Origin: Puccinia triticina
Taxonomy: Eukaryota > Basidiomycota > Pucciniomycetes > Pucciniales > Pucciniaceae
Length of the DNA: 64,000 nucleotides
Reading direction: 5' to 3'
Assembly (NCBI RefSeq): GCF_026914185.1
Contig: NC_070574.1
Coordinates: 1,054,501-1,118,500 of the forward strand
Positions 11,401 to 24,134 of this stretch are shown here, piece after piece. Under the pieces are notes generated by a model. That model was not told the DNA's origin. It worked only from the letters and a program-made list of their open reading frames with translations, and did not search any database. Numbering within the stretch: the first letter of the stretch is position 1; every line of letters starts with the position of its first letter. The translations under genes and the position numbers were made by a program.

Positions 11401-12736
11401 TATAGCACTGACGCGAGAATGGAGGGTTGAATTTTTGGGTTGCGGTAGCGGGATGGAAGCTTGATTGAGGAAATGGAGCAATTGAGGAACAATTGTTGAG
11501 ACGTGATTGTTGGAATTTCATCCTCTTGTCCTCTTTTCTTATGCCTTCTGCCTCCTATCCTTTTTTCCTTTCCTCACTCAAGTATCTCCTGATTCCCTTA
11601 TCTTCACTTCTTATGCTATCTCACATCCTATGACCTGTATATTGTAGGTCATGATTGTTGTTCCGTACTTGCCTTGTGACATGGTTTCCCTGCCAAGATT
11701 AGACTATCGATCTTTCCCCAATATCCTTGTTCTCTGATGTGCGCGCGCTCTGCTTGTGACAGATTTGTGATATCTTTGAGAGTTCTTGGTCTTTCTATTC
11801 ATTTCTATTTTCATATTCGTTTTCATTGTCACCCACAAGTTGCTATCATCTACATAGTCTATTTAAACATAGCCTAGTCCATTGAAATCAACTCATTGGT
11901 TCTTTCTCATTTTTTCTCCGCGCCTCCATCCTGAGCCGATCCGGTGAGCCCTCAACCCTCACTGCCCTTTCTCTCGAGCCCACTGGCTCATCTTTTGCTT
12001 CCTCGTGCTGCGGTACTCAGTTCAAATCTCAACAGTGATGAAGGAGACACCACAACTGCGAACCTAGACAAAAGCAACGGCTGGAGAAGGCGTACATTTG
12101 ATTGGCGCTTTTGGCCTGGGCAACACCTGGTTTAGCACAGGCCATTAGCCAGACCTAAGAAAGCAAGTCATTTTGGAACTGCCGCTTTTGGCCTGTGGAA
12201 CGTTGGAAGCAGTATGACATGGCAAGTGGATGCAATTAAATCCACATCACTAAATCTGGATAACTAAAAAATGGGTCGCTATAATTTTACAAACCATATT
12301 TTACAGTACATATGGTTTGTAATTCAGAAGAAATGTAAAATTAAATAAAGTCGCCCTAATATGTAAATTTACAACACATGCCCCCAAAAATAGCTTGCAA
12401 ATTGGAAGGTTTGCAAGACTACTTTTGCAAAATCCAACCCTAGATGTCCAATATCTAATTTTGCAATCCATCCTTCACGCACCTTATGGTCTGTAAAAGA
12501 AAAGGTATGTCAAATGGCATTTCAGGCGCAAATCTTACAATTTTGCACCTCATTCACCCACAAACCTTTATGAGCTGCAAATAATGTATTGCAAAACCGT
12601 GAATCAGACCTCAAAAATAGAATTTTGCAACCCTCAAAGCAAACCTCTGGCATTGATTTCTGGAGGAGTCACATAAGTATAAATTCACAAAAAAAAAGAT
12701 AAAAACACCTGTATTTATTTTGAAGTCACAGGGACA
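11401..12736. other. Non-coding repeat-like DNA
   Basis: No gene is supported. 12240-12650 is rich in the words 'tttgcaa' and 'acaaacc'. It includes a 13-bp perfect hairpin (12287-12299 with 12310-12322, arm TTACAAACCATAT), suggesting an old foldback or TIR element. Confidence 0.4.
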
Positions 12737-12832
12737 TAAGAAGTGGAAAAGAGAGCGGAAAAAAGAGCGGAAAAAAGAGCGGAAAAAACACGGAAACAAG
12801 TGGAAAAAACACGGAAACAAGTGTAAAAGGCC
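12737..12832. repeat. Short tandem repeats, AGCGGAAAAAAG and CACGGAAACAAGTG type
   Basis: A 12-bp unit close to GAGCGGAAAAAA occurs about three times. It is followed by two copies of an ~20-bp unit (ACACGGAAACAAGTG plus AAAA). It lies just past the end of the decayed transposase gene. Confidence 0.6.
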
Positions 12833-12854
12833 GGAAAAAAATGAAAACTACACC

Positions 12855-15800
12855 CTACACAACTTTCCTGATCCTGCTAGAGCGCCTGGATCCTTGCGGG
12901 CTTGGTTTTGGTTCTTTCGGAGCCGTGACCTTTAACTTCAAACAAAGAGGCGCCTTTGACGGAGCCATTTGACACAAATCTTGCTTTTCTTCCGCGCCTT
13001 TGGGAAGGGATGCAGCCGCTTGTGGCTGGGTGCGACCTTCTGATTGATCCACGGTTTGATTTGTGAGGATAGAATCATCCAGAAGGAAAGATTTGTCTGG
13101 ATCGCGCGCTTCAGAGGGTTCTGGCTTCCGAGCTTTGGAGGCATCCTCCAGGAACAAGAAGTCTAGATTGGCTGAGTGATCTACAAGGAATGATTCATCC
13201 TCTTCAAGGATATCATCGGCTTCCTTGTTGATTTCTGCAATTCCTGATTCACTGCTTTCCGATTCAGAGTCTTCTTTGATTTGTGCCTTTTTGTTTCTTG
13301 TTGTTGCCGATGAGGATTTTCCTTTTTTTTTTTGCTTGTTTCCTTACTTTTTGCTTGCGGAGGCTCCTGATGAGCGATTGAAGTTGAGTTGTGAGAGACG
13401 TTCAAAATTGACTTCAAGTCTTTGAAGGGGATGTCGCCACTAGCGTTGGGATTATCTTGCTTGATCCTATCAATGGCCTTCTCGACGTACTCTTCCTCCG
13501 AAGGGGTCCACACGCGAGAATAGAAGACCCAACTGGTGAATGGATCTGCTCCGGCAATCAAACTTGGGACCCGGTTGAATTGTTGCGCAAAAACATCATT
13601 TGCGGCGCCGTTATGAAGCCAAACAGCAGTCAAACTGCCCTTATCGGCGGAGATATTCACACTTTGCAATACCTTACACCAATAATGGTTATCTTTCCAG
13701 TAGCCTCAAGATATTAGCGTGTAGATATGCCCTCCAACAGTCAACTTGAATGGCCAATTGGTTGTTGCCATGAATTCGAGCCGGTGAGCCTCGCCGGTGC
13801 TGCCGGTGAATTCAATATGAAAATGCAGATGAAGAGGTGCTGGATGATCTTTGTTGAACTCTAGCTTCGATCGGTCAATGATGTAGTGAGCAAGATTTGT
13901 GTGATAAGCCACAATGGCAATTTCGGACAAGACCTTCAACAGTTTTGCTCTCTTTTTTGGCTTTGGTTTTGAAGAGGGCTCCGGGTTAGTGCACAACTTG
14001 CAGACAAGCCCCAAGACTGATATCAAACCAGATGATTGCCAGAGATTGATTAACTTTGCAACATCTGAGTAAGGGTGTAAGGTTCGGGAGACCCTTCACT
14101 GGTTGGAGACTGGTGGCACGGGGGAACAAGGCCTAAAGCCTGGGGACGTTCTAGTTCCAATGTCCTCGGGGGGCTGTATTGCAGGCTAGCACGGCAGAGA
14201 GAGTAGTCGATGGGGTCCGGGGTCTCTCAGTATCAGTCTATGTACATATGTCTTGAGGTTGGAGAAGAATGAGAACAGAATGAAAGAGAAAATTACCCAG
14301 CACGGCAGAGAGAGTAGTCGATGGGGTCCGGGGTCTCTGCCGAGCTAGGAAGGGGAGGGAGCGGGTGAGACTATATCCTGGCTGTTGGATCAAGTGATAG
14401 GTGTTGTGACACCTGGTGAACCCCGCAAGGCGTGCGGGGCTTCACAAAGGGATGTTGTTTTTGTGGAACATGTACGGCTCAACTTTCAGGACGTGCAATG
14501 TTTGGTGTTCTCAATCAGGATGTGATTGCGGCGTCTCGCAATTGAGCTGACAGGTGAATTCGCGTTGTTCCTTCACGGAGAAGAGCTCCTTGTAGGCAGC
14601 CCTTTTGTGGAGTTTGGGATCCAACGAAACCTCCAGGAAACAATTGCACAATGCAAAAGCTCTGGCTATAAACTCTGCAGGGTACTTATTGCGCATGGCT
14701 TCAAAGACGCTGTTCTGGCCCCATGAAATCGTCGATCTGATCGTGTTGCTTCCATTTAATTCGCCTGTGACTCGACAAGAGAAGTGGTGTGCGATCTGGG
14801 TGAAAATATTGCTCCCCTTTCCACTAATACCACAAGCCCAAAGCGGACTGAAGAGGGCATACATCAATTCCAAACCTGCGGAGAGCCAGCAGCGGTTTGA
14901 TCTCTTGGGTTTAGTTGTGTTGGCGCGGTATGACGCATAGGCGGCCCAAAGATTCTTGTTGAAGTTCCTCGATTGTGGCCGCCACCCGGTTTTCTTCCCA
15001 ACAAGTTCTTCTGTAGTGTCTGGCGGTTGTCCATCATTTACATATTTGGTTCCTCTCTTGCGCTTTTTTTCCAGGCCCATGGTGACACCAACGTCTTGGC
15101 CTTTATCACCTGCCCCATAGCTTATCTGAACTCCTTCCATCAGCGCCTTCCAATCGCGCTCAAGCATGTCGACAAATGTGTAAAGATCTATCATTCCAAG
15201 CATCAAACACTGTCTTCCATCACTAAAGATGGTGGCAAAGTGAGTCTTTGTCAGTGGATGATACTAAGATTGTAAAAAAAAAAAAAAATTGTGCTTACCT
15301 CAGGCGATAATATGTCCAATGCAAGCTCTCTTGGCCATTGGTAGTGTCAGGCAGCCCATCAGGCTTATCCTCAAGTCGTGGTTCTCGTGAGGGAAACAAG
15401 AGTGCCTCAATATCTGAAACGGTCCACCAGTCTAGCCATTTTTGAACTTTTGGATAACGTTGTCGAATATGGTCGACCTTCTGTTCATGAGTTTGGCCAT
15501 CGGGTGTGGCTGGTTCCAGGAGATCCATGCAAGCCTTTCTGAAGGGCTCCTAAGGAAGAAAATGTAAAGGAATCAGTTATTGGCTCGGATGTTTAAGGGA
15601 TGTAAAAATGAACAGTTTTCTTTTGCAAGGGTTGTAAAATAATTTTGCAAGAGTTGTAAAAGTAATTTTAAAACTTATAATGCAATGCAAATTTATTTTT
15701 ACAAACTAGGAATCAGAATGAGAAGACATACCTCTTGATCAACTGTTATGAGTGACCGATTCCGCTTGACCCGTGTAACTGATTGACAGAAATGCTTGCG

Positions 15801-16880
15801 GCACCCCTTCAACATCCTCCTGACCTCTTTGTGAGTTCCTTGACAAAAGAACTCCAGGTAAGCGGATACAAATCCTTCTACTTGAGCCGTCAAGAAGTCC
15901 ACGACTTGTTGGACAAGATTGTCACGTTTGGCAGGTGTGATTGAGGCGGCCAAAAACTGTCAAAACAATGTTGCAAAGTGAATCTTGTAGTATTCTTCAC
16001 TCAAGCCGCGGATCCACGTGAGTTGAATTGGAATCCATTGTTGGAGCTCGTCGCAAAACATTGATGTTGTTAGCAAGTAACCATTCTCGAAGTATCGGTA
16101 AGTTACATCCAATAGAAGGCCTCCGCTGTACACTTGATTATCACTGTCGCGAGCCATTAATTGGTCCAACATCCATTTGGTTTGGAATGTGAAATGCTCA
16201 GTCTGCGGCATGAATGAAGATGAAATGATCCACATTGCCCGCCTGTAGAAGTAGTGAACCAAATTAGACATAAGTAATTAAAACAAAGATCAACAAAATT
16301 ACTCACGCAGCCCATCCAAACATGCTCAAGAGGAATTTGTCCCCAACACCGTCTCCAAGTTTGTCCAGGGCCAAGCCCAACTCCGCGAGGATGGTGCGGC
16401 GGTAATACGCAAGCCAATCTTGGTTTATGTAAGCTGGGTGTATTGCTACGACACTGTCAATATCAGCGGTCGGATCTGAAGCCTTCCCCATCTGCAGGAG
16501 AAGAATATACATATCAATAAATCAAAGAGGGAGAAAGAAGGCAGTCAAAAATAACAAACCTTCAGCGCAAGCGCTGTTGCTTTTGGATTTTTTTTTATTT
16601 TGGCCTTCAACTCTTCCTTGGCCATACAATCCAGCTTTTTAGCCTCGGGCCACGGGTGAGGGTGAGTGCCCTTGTGTCTGAGGATACCCCAACCGGTTGG
16701 AAGGTGGTGGTCAAATCAAATTGCAACTGATTCTGGGCACCTTTGATGTGAGACTCTGCCCTTGCACTTGTTTGCCAGGCCTCTGCATCCCATTTTCCTG
16801 TGAATAAAGCAGTACTGTCAGTAGGTTGTAATTTTATTTTGCAGTTGATATAGGTTGTAAGTTTATTAAATCCACACAAA
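12855..16880 (-). pseudogene. Decayed DDE transposase-like gene, possibly MULE-type
   Basis: Coding pieces run on the minus strand from 16880 to about 12855. One junction is clear: exon 16303-16512 ends FGWA and joins, through a GTGAGT..CTACAG intron, a segment with GGLLLDVTYRYFENGYLLTT and IPIQLTWIRGLSEEYY. This continues past a single in-frame TGA into SITPAKRDNLVQQVVDF and GCRKHFCQSV. The DVTY, VVDF and GC..H motifs, with that spacing, resemble the first Asp, second Asp and C-x-H motif of MULE transposases, but the match is by eye only. Downstream pieces (14511-15206, 13706-14075, 13181-13669) remain in one frame across another TGA and a solo LTR at 14076-14446. The motif SWVFYSRVWTPSEEEYV near 13500 marks the C-terminal part. 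Terminal inverted repeats were not found. Confidence 0.5.
14076..14446. mobile_element. Solo LTR inserted in the transposase-like gene
   Basis: This 371-bp insertion starts TGTAAGG and ends CTTCACA, and is flanked by the 5-bp duplication AAGGG (14071-14075 and 14447-14451). Removing it with one copy of the duplication restores an open minus-strand frame (HKNNIPYSDVAKLIN) across the site. Inside are two copies of a 39-bp direct repeat (14189-14227 and 14299-14337). No internal retrotransposon sequence is present, so it is a solo LTR left by recombination. Confidence 0.8.
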
Positions 16881-17810
16881 CGTGGAAACCTAGATCTAAG
16901 TTTTGGTGTATTTTAATTAAACAATAGCACAACAGAAGAGCACAAAATTTAGAAAAATCCACTGAAAATATCCCCAAAGGCCCTATGGATGACCCTCCAG
17001 CTGTGCCATAGCAACAAGCAAAAAAGGGCCGGTTGTGAAAGACTCTGTGAAAAAGCTGTCAAGGAGGGGCCAAATCAAGCAACTAGGGGGCTTCCAGGGA
17101 GGGGGCGGACAAAACTGGAACCCCTGGGGGATATTCTTGCCTGACATGCTGGTCAACTCAAAACCACACACTTTCTCTGTCGCCTTGGCCATCCGCCAAT
17201 CACCTTGCGGCAACTAATGCCAGAATAACTGTAAATTCAAAAGCCACATCTTGAGTCCCATCATTGGATATCAATGCTGCATGTATGGCAAGCCCCTTGC
17301 TTTTTTACGCGGTCCAACTGCCTCAGGGCCCAATTATAAACAAATATTGAAGTTTTATTGTAATATTTTCCAAACTTGATTGAAAACAGAATCTCTTGAG
17401 TTTTTGTGGCAAATACAGGCCCAAATATGTTTCAAAAAAGCCTGGATAAAAAGTAAGAATTATAAAACCGCCAGCCACCCAGCAAAATTTATGACCACTG
17501 TTCTGTGGCGACATAATGAGATGCCCCCCAACACAAGGCCTGGGTGGCGCCAAGGGCCAAACCCATCCCCCAAAGGGTGTTTGATTCTCCCTTGGGATTA
17601 TTTGGAGACTGATGATCCAACAATTGGACCAGAAGCCCTCCATCCGGGCATGATTGCTCCCCTGTGAGGTCTCCAGGTGCTCTGAGGGCAAGCTGAACTG
17701 TTCCTTGGCTATGTTCTACATGTGTGGTGTGAGCCGCGGGGGCAGCGGTGGACTGTTGTCAAATCAACACAGGGGCTCACCTCGCACCCTCAAGAGTGAC
17801 CCCAGAGAGC
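16881..17810. other. Non-coding stretch, no gene recognised
   Basis: No gene, TIR or LTR end could be supported. Open frames on both strands have no recognisable motif. Confidence 0.4.
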
Positions 17811-17950
17811 AACCAGTAGTTGCTCTGCTGGCCCCACCAACCAGTGGTTGCTCTGCTGCCTCCGCCAACCAGTGGTCGCTCTGCTGGCTCCGCCGACCAG
17901 TGGTTGTTCTGCTGGCTCCGCCGACCAGTGGTCGTTCTGCTGGCTCCACC
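17811..17950. repeat. 28-bp minisatellite, five units
   Basis: Five head-to-tail units of 28 bp each, of the form RACCAGTGGTYGYTCTGCTG followed by GCTCCGCC. Neighbouring units differ by one to four bases. 28 is not a multiple of three, so translation shifts frame from unit to unit and the array is unlikely to be coding. Confidence 0.85.
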
Positions 17951-18303
17951 GACGAGTATTTGGAGGGCTGTCGGAGTTGTATAACTATATACATTATGTA
18001 GCCAACACCTGCATCACATTTAATGAATGGTAGCTGAGTTGTACCGTTGGGTTAGTGCAGTAAAGTGTCTCATACATGGACTGTATGCCTGTAAATTGTT
18101 TGGATAACAAATTTTTGAAAATTTTTGGTCCCAAGTGACCTCCTCGAGATCATTTGGGCTATTTTTGAAAAAGTACATAAGAAAAAGTTAGAAAGAAATT
18201 TTTTTGAATGAATATTGATTTTTTTTGAATAAAATGAAGCGTTTTGAATTGGAACCTCAATCCTAGAACTCATTGTACTTGCTTGTCCTTTCAACCATGA
18301 TAC

Positions 18304-18537
18304 AGCTTCTTTCCCAATGGGGATGCATTTGCGACCGGCTCGAACACCGCCTTGTGCTGGCTGTTTGACCTGAGGGCCGACCGCGCGGTGAATCAGTACA
18401 CACATGACAATGTGCTCTACGGGACCACAGTCGCCTTCTCCGCCTCGCCCTGGATCCTCTTTGCGGGCTACAACGACCTCGACTGCAACTTCTGGAACAC
18501 GCTGAAGGGCAAAAGAGTTGGTGTTCTGGCCAGCCAT
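18304..18537 (+). pseudogene. G-protein beta subunit gene fragment, left part
   Basis: One exon-like block, preceded by an acceptor-like GATACAG, encodes WD-repeat sequence of a heterotrimeric G-protein beta subunit: [53 protein letters not shown] and GVLASH. These correspond to the last two WD repeats. The frame stops at 18537 where an LTR begins, and resumes at 41934. The upstream WD repeats are not found in the preceding kilobase, and one residue is missing in a conserved strand (YGTTVAFS). This is therefore a truncated gene copy, later split by the large retrotransposon nest. In intact fungi the protein couples receptors to MAPK and cAMP signalling. Confidence 0.8.
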
Positions 18538-19217
18538 TGTGGAACTCCTACTGTGCCAGGCGGTAGGCAGAGCGTCAATGGGATGGGTGCTGAGTGAGCT
18601 GCCCTTGTGGGTGGTCCAGCAAATGAGATGAGGATCAAAATGTGATAGCTTTGGGGGGGGGGATTTTTGAGAGACAACGGGGATGGAATACTGTCGGCGG
18701 TGGTTGGTTTGTTAAGGATCAGATGATCATAAGGGATCAGGATCAGGGATGAAGGATCAAGAATAGTGCTGGGGATACTGCCAGCGGATCAGAAAAGTGT
18801 GATGGAATTTCTCTTGGATCAGAGCAAGTGCCATGCCGCCCCATCCTCCAAGTTTGAACTCAAACTTGGACTCTGGGGAGTGACATGTCATCACATCCCT
18901 AACTACAAATATCAAACAGGAAAAGAGGAACAAAAGAAGAAACAGAAGGAAACACCGCAACAATCAAATGATAAAGAATCTAAACAGAACAAAACCCACA
19001 TTACTCATGTGTTAGGACCAAGAAAGGAAAAGAAAGAATCTGGGAGGGATTGAGAATCTTGAGGAAGTGAGAAAATGAGGGAAGGGATCATCTTGAGGAT
19101 GAATCTTGAGGAATCTTGAGAATCTTGAGGCTGCAGGGTCTTGCTGGTGAGATTGCTGATCTTGCTGACTTGATGATTTTGATGATCTGGAGGGCCTGTA
19201 CTGGTTTGAACACCACA
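18538..19217 (-). repeat. 3' LTR of the outer element
   Basis: A 680-bp repeat, nearly identical to 41252-41929. It lies at the downstream end for minus-strand reading. It abuts the CCAT target duplication and the broken G-beta exon. Confidence 0.9.
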
Positions 19218-21544
19218 TCCACCCACCATTTGCAGTCTGTCCCTAGAATGCGCCACGCATTCCTAGATCAAGAGAAGACAAAAGGGGAAGAACCCAGGGG
19301 CCACTCACAAATGTGGCAAATTGTAGAGTTTTTGACAAAGCGGTAGAAACTACCCAAGAGGTGCATACTTTGGAAGGACTTACTTTTATACTCCTATGCC
19401 TCCGCGGAAAACCCAAACAACACAGAACTAGTTTTCCCTCATTGCGGAGGCGGACTTGAGGAGAGCAGAGACATTCTGCAGGATCAGAAGACGGATCAGG
19501 ATCACCTAGTTTATTCTCATTGCGGAGACAGATCCGAGATTGAAAGGAAGGTTGTTGATTGGTGGAATCGGAGGAGGATCAGGAAGCTAGTTTAACCTCA
19601 TCTTGGAGGCGGATTGATGTTGGTGAAGATAGTTTAACCTCATCTTGAAGGCGGATCCAAGGCGGGGAGGCAGATTGGATCGGAAAGGGGAAAGGTGATA
19701 GTTTAACCTCTTCTCAGAGGCCGTTGGAACCAGGAATTGGGAAAGATACTTTAACCTCATCTTGGAGGCGGATCAGAGTTGGGGAAGATAGTTTAACCTT
19801 GTCTTGGAGGGCAGCAGGCAGGATCAAATTCTTGGCTAATGGACGGAGCTGGATACTAGAACGGAGATCAGGATCTGAATCGGATATTGGCAAAGAAGAC
19901 CAATGATTGGCAGGATTAAGCACAAGTTGAGAGGAGCGTATTGATGAACAGGATTGGGAACCGGAGGGGACAGATTGTTTGAGCTCTTTCCTGGAGTCGT
20001 CAGAATCAAAGGTTGGAGAGGAAACAAAACACCCCGCAGTCGGGTGGAGCAAATGACCAGGAAATTTGACTTGATTCCCAGGAATTGCCTCAGTCAGAGC
20101 AACGGCAACAGACACAGATGTTGATGACTTCTTCTTAGCAGACGTGGACACAGACAGACCAGGGCCTATCATCTTGGATATCTTCTTCAGGACCAATGTG
20201 GTAACCCTGTTCCTGTTCATACTATCACCCTCATATCACCTAAACCCTTCATAAATACTTCATTATTACTTCATATTCAGATTCTTCACCCCATTTTACC
20301 CCTAGTCACCCAATCATTTCACCTAGGATTTCCAAATGGATCAGCAGTTATTGGCATGTATAGTTTTGGCAGGTATTTTCTTCATACATATCCTTAGCAT
20401 TATTACATACATCATTCATTGGTATCATAGCTACATAGGACTGCAGATATTAAATAACTTCATTACTCATTTTCCCCTTCATATGAATCAGCAGTACATT
20501 CCTTCATAGCTCTTGTAGTTATTACCAAATGCTCATCTTCATGATATACATTCTTGCTTCTGCTCATCATTATTTCATCTTCCACATAGTTACCTTTCAT
20601 GTACACTCCTTGGTCATTGCACCTTCATCATTACTGCTCATCTTCAGATATTGTTACTATGTGCTCATCATGTATCACCCCCCTGTAGCACTTCTCACAT
20701 ATATAAACACCCCTCTAGATGTTGTATCCCCATCATGCACTTTCTACTACATCCCCTCTGTAGCACCTTTTCATCACACTTAGGTACACTTTCATCACCA
20801 TAGAAATATATCCCCCAGCAATATATATCTCATTACCCATCTCACAGTCACTCCCCAAGAGCTTCTGCTTTTCTCCCCATCTCACTTCTCCTCTCTCACT
20901 CAGTAGGATTGATACACCTCAAACTCATAAAGTGTTAAAGTCATCTAAGTCAAAGAGAATCATCAGCCACACCCTTTTCTTTTTCTTAGTGTAACCCTCT
21001 CTCCATCAGCATTAGTCAAGAGGGCAGCCTCACCAGCACCTGTAGCCTCTTCCACATTATTAGTAGTGTAGTTGACTATTTCCCCTCACAGCTCTTTCCT
21101 GATCTTTTAGGAGTTCCACACCAAGTCTACAGCCTGCGCCGACGGAGTATGAAACAGTGGAGACTCCAGTTCAGGTTGATTAAACCCAGGGATCAGTGAC
21201 TTGTGGATTGGGTGGCAAGGATGAGGCTGGGAATCTGACGGAACTCCAAAGGAAATTGGCTTATAAATCTTGTTCCTAGTCGAATCGGAAACCTGAGATT
21301 GAGAAAGAGACTGCGCCGGAACCGCTGGCGCAAAATGAATCTGTAGAGCACCACAACCACTCTTATATGTCGCATGATCAGGACTAGCAGACGGACCCAA
21401 GGCTCAAAATAACGCCACTATGCTCCGGATCGGGCGAGTTGGATCAAAAGGGATTAGAGCTCCACTCAGAAGGAAGGAGTTGTGCCCCTTCTGATCAATG
21501 AGGCTGCCTTCTTTGTCCTTCTGAAGCGCATTGCAACGGGCCAT
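19218..21544 (-). pseudogene. Outer element interior, downstream half
   Basis: Reading minus from the Ty3 insertion, the first codons complete a CCHC zinc knuckle begun at 38217-38246. They continue through a segment with DPTRPIRS, a stop, and an open frame at 21107-21400 (97 codons) with no known domain. 20220-19714 is another open frame (168 codons), rich in Ser, Pro and Leu, overlapping degenerate tandem repeats. 20220-21106 is AT-rich and non-coding. No pol domain is recognisable, so the element probably depended on another element for replication. Confidence 0.5.
19500..19812. repeat. Degenerate tandem repeat with TTTAACCTCATCTTGGAGGC
   Basis: Six or so imperfect copies of a unit containing AGTTTAACCTCATCTTGGAG plus GCGGAT, spaced ~45-80 bp apart. 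It lies inside the outer element's interior. Confidence 0.7.
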
Positions 21545-22404
21545 TGTGGTGATTTATATAGGCAAGCGCGGTAGAATGTCCACGCGGGGAATGCACAAAG
21601 CCGCTCAGGCAGAGTGCATTCCGGTGACATAAGCATTGAGGATGAGGTCAGGAAAGCTTACGGAAAGTCACGCGCGGATTGGAATGCACGGATTGCGGAG
21701 TGCGGATCACGGATTTCGGATCGGGTAATCGGATCGGAGTGGAAAAGACAGGGCTGGACTGCGGTGGGACTACACACGTGGACTGGTAGCAGCGGCGGGT
21801 CAGCGGGTGAGCCATGACAGCCGGAGCGGGTTCCACCAGCAGGTGGAACCGGGGTGAAGGCGGTGGCGAGAGAACGACTGACGGGGGCTAGACAGAGGAC
21901 GGTGGGAGGACAAGCGTCGGAGAGGAGCAGAGTCTGGGAGAGTGACGAGCGGATAGCGGGAGGATCTGGAGGACTAGTGCGGGAAAGTGTCAGGTGTGCG
22001 GGATCGGGTGGGAACGGTGACATGCGTGGAGGGAAGGATGGGGGTGGCTCAGGGTTTTCTCCTCTTTTTTCCTCATCCTATTATCTTTTATCCTATCAAA
22101 TTATTACGGATTTCACTCATCATTGTACTTACAACTACGGACGTACAACAGTTATTGGGAGATTATCTGTGTTCTTATTCTTATTGGAGAGTTACTGCGG
22201 ATTCTTGCGCTTACAAAGTGCGGAGCTTTATTCACTTGCGGATTATTACGCTATAGATCAGGCTCAGTAGAGGAGCGCTGAAGGCTAGCGGAAAGTAGCA
22301 GTGCGGAGCCGAGTTACCGAAAATTACACAGCCCGGACATCAATATTCTTAAAGAAGTCGGCCAGCAGACATTCTTCACCAGCCAACCAGCTTTCTTTCT
22401 CACA
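21545..22404 (+). repeat. 5' LTR of the Ty3 element
   Basis: 860 bp. It differs from the 3' LTR by small indels (for example ~15 bp near position 35 of the LTR) and many transitions at CG. Its first 20 bp, read backwards, contain TATATAAA. Confidence 0.9.
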
Positions 22405-22409
22405 AGTGG

Positions 22410-24058
22410 TGTCAGCTGGCTACTATGGCAGAGCCACCGTGACAAGATACAAATGGAAATATAAAAAGTAGTTTTACATATGAAAGAGACATTATTACTC
22501 TTACATATGTAAAACTACGCAAAAACATTAAATACATATGTAAATAATTGATTACTTAGCTTTGTGTAATCAATAAGTAAAATATTATAGAAGATTCTGA
22601 TTCTACGGGTAAAATAACCTAGGGTACCTCACTCACACGTACCCTTAATTATTATCCCTTCCTTGTGTAAACTAACTTCAAAGTTTAAGCAAGAGCATCA
22701 CACCCCGCGTGAATGCACTTGTATGCATATATATATATGTACATATGTTTACACCCAGTTTTAGTGACGTAACTGAGGTGTTGTGTATAGTTTAAAAGAT
22801 GGCTTTATTTGTTGCGTGGCGCACCCAAGCCCGCGTGCTCTGTTGCCTAGAGCTCAAGCCCGCGCGCAAGGTGTACATATATGCATATTGCATGAACTAG
22901 CCCGTAACCACTGCGCCTGGGCTACTAGTAAGTGAGAATGGGCCAGAATACGCCCCAATAGCAACATTACATGTGTTATATGTATTGTACACATATAATT
23001 AAACACCAAACAAGATGTAATTACCACGTCATTCCATATAAAAACATTCTAGACTGAAAAGAACTCTTGTAGCGTGCTCAGGAGATACTAGAAAGCGCCC
23101 CAGCTTCTCCCAAGCCTCACTACACGTAGATTACAACTGTAGTAAATATGTAGAAGAGGTCAAATGAACTGGAGCACTTAATAAGCGCCTCCAGAACATG
23201 TATGAAGCACTGCTTGCATGTGTACAAGTGCACAGAAGCCAGTTCTAGTACCTTCTGTGGCACATTTCCACGGAAATGAGCGTCACAGAACCCCCAAACC
23301 AGCCCCCATGACGTGTAAAGCATGTGTAAAATCACGCAGAACCTCTGTAAATGGTCCTTGGCAACCCTTGTATCCAAACCCCAAGGTTCCACGACCCACA
23401 GCGCCTTCTAGCGCAACCAAATTGCCTCAGAATGCGCCCACAAGTGTCCCCATGTCCCCTGGGCGCCCCTGGAGGCCTGCCTAGGCTATAAAAAGGGCCC
23501 TTTCTCCGCCCCAAAAGGAGATTCCCCAGCTTTACATTACCTATTAGAATTTTACCCGCCTTCAACAGCCTCATTAGCCTGTGATTTGCCAGGTAAAATA
23601 CCTACTTTCGTGATTTTTAGCCCCAATTTCCGCCCTGAAGCTGCCCAGTAACCACCCTGCCCTCAAGATTACCTCCTCTGAGCGCCTCCAACTGCCCAAC
23701 TTCACGCCTGAAGAACCTCAAGTGCCTCTAGGGTCTTATACTAGTAAGTTTAAGCCCCTTCTCTTGAGATTCTCTGCCATTTCTTTCTGGGATTTAAACC
23801 ACACCTGTTTACAGGCCCCAGTTCTTCATTCTAGAGGGATTAAACACCCCTGATTTATCAGGCCCCTCTTAAAATTAATTATATTCATTTTATTACGTCA
23901 AATTGGCCCAAATTGCCTTATTTCTTACGCCATAATTCCCAACAATTACGTTGGAATTATCCCTTATAACCTTGTCTTAGAGTTTTATAACTCTAATCTT
24001 TAGCTTTGCACCACGTGTAGCTAGAAGGATAATATCCTTGGCATCACGTAGGCTGACA
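22410..24058 (+). mobile_element. Solo LTR inserted in the Ty3 primer-binding site
   Basis: This 1649-bp insertion starts TGTCAGCTGG and ends GGCTGACA, an inverted terminal match, and is flanked by the 5-bp duplication AGTGG (22405-22409 and 24059-24063). Taking it out joins the 5' LTR end to AGTGGGGGTCTGGCC, a normal-looking primer-binding site starting two bases after the LTR. A GGCTATAAAAAGG TATA box near 23485 shows plus orientation. A diverged relative of its 3' third lies at about 44.34-44.60 kb. No coding sequence is present. Confidence 0.85.
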
Positions 24059-24134
24059 AGTGGGGGTCTGGCCGGGAACCCAACTTTGTGTCGTTATCGG
24101 ATACTCGGGAACTAGACTTGCGCGGAAACGTTGA
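24059..24134 (+). other. Ty3 primer-binding site (restored) and short leader
   Basis: After the solo LTR the leader reads AGTGGGGGTCTGGCCGGGAA, that is, a 2-nt spacer and TGG as expected for tRNA CCA pairing. The tRNA could not be named. The gag ATG follows 70 bp later, at 24135. Confidence 0.55.

Noticed and set aside
17654..18001. A 115-codon frame over the 28-bp minisatellite
   Set aside because: The unit length is not a multiple of three and no start context or motif supports it.
21854..22270. Open frame repeated at 21854-22270 and 37749-38078
   Set aside because: It lies inside both LTRs of the Ty3 element; it is duplicated because the LTR is.
22410..24134. An unusually long Ty3 leader
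   Set aside because: A perfect 5-bp duplication and inverted TG..CA ends show it is an inserted solo LTR.
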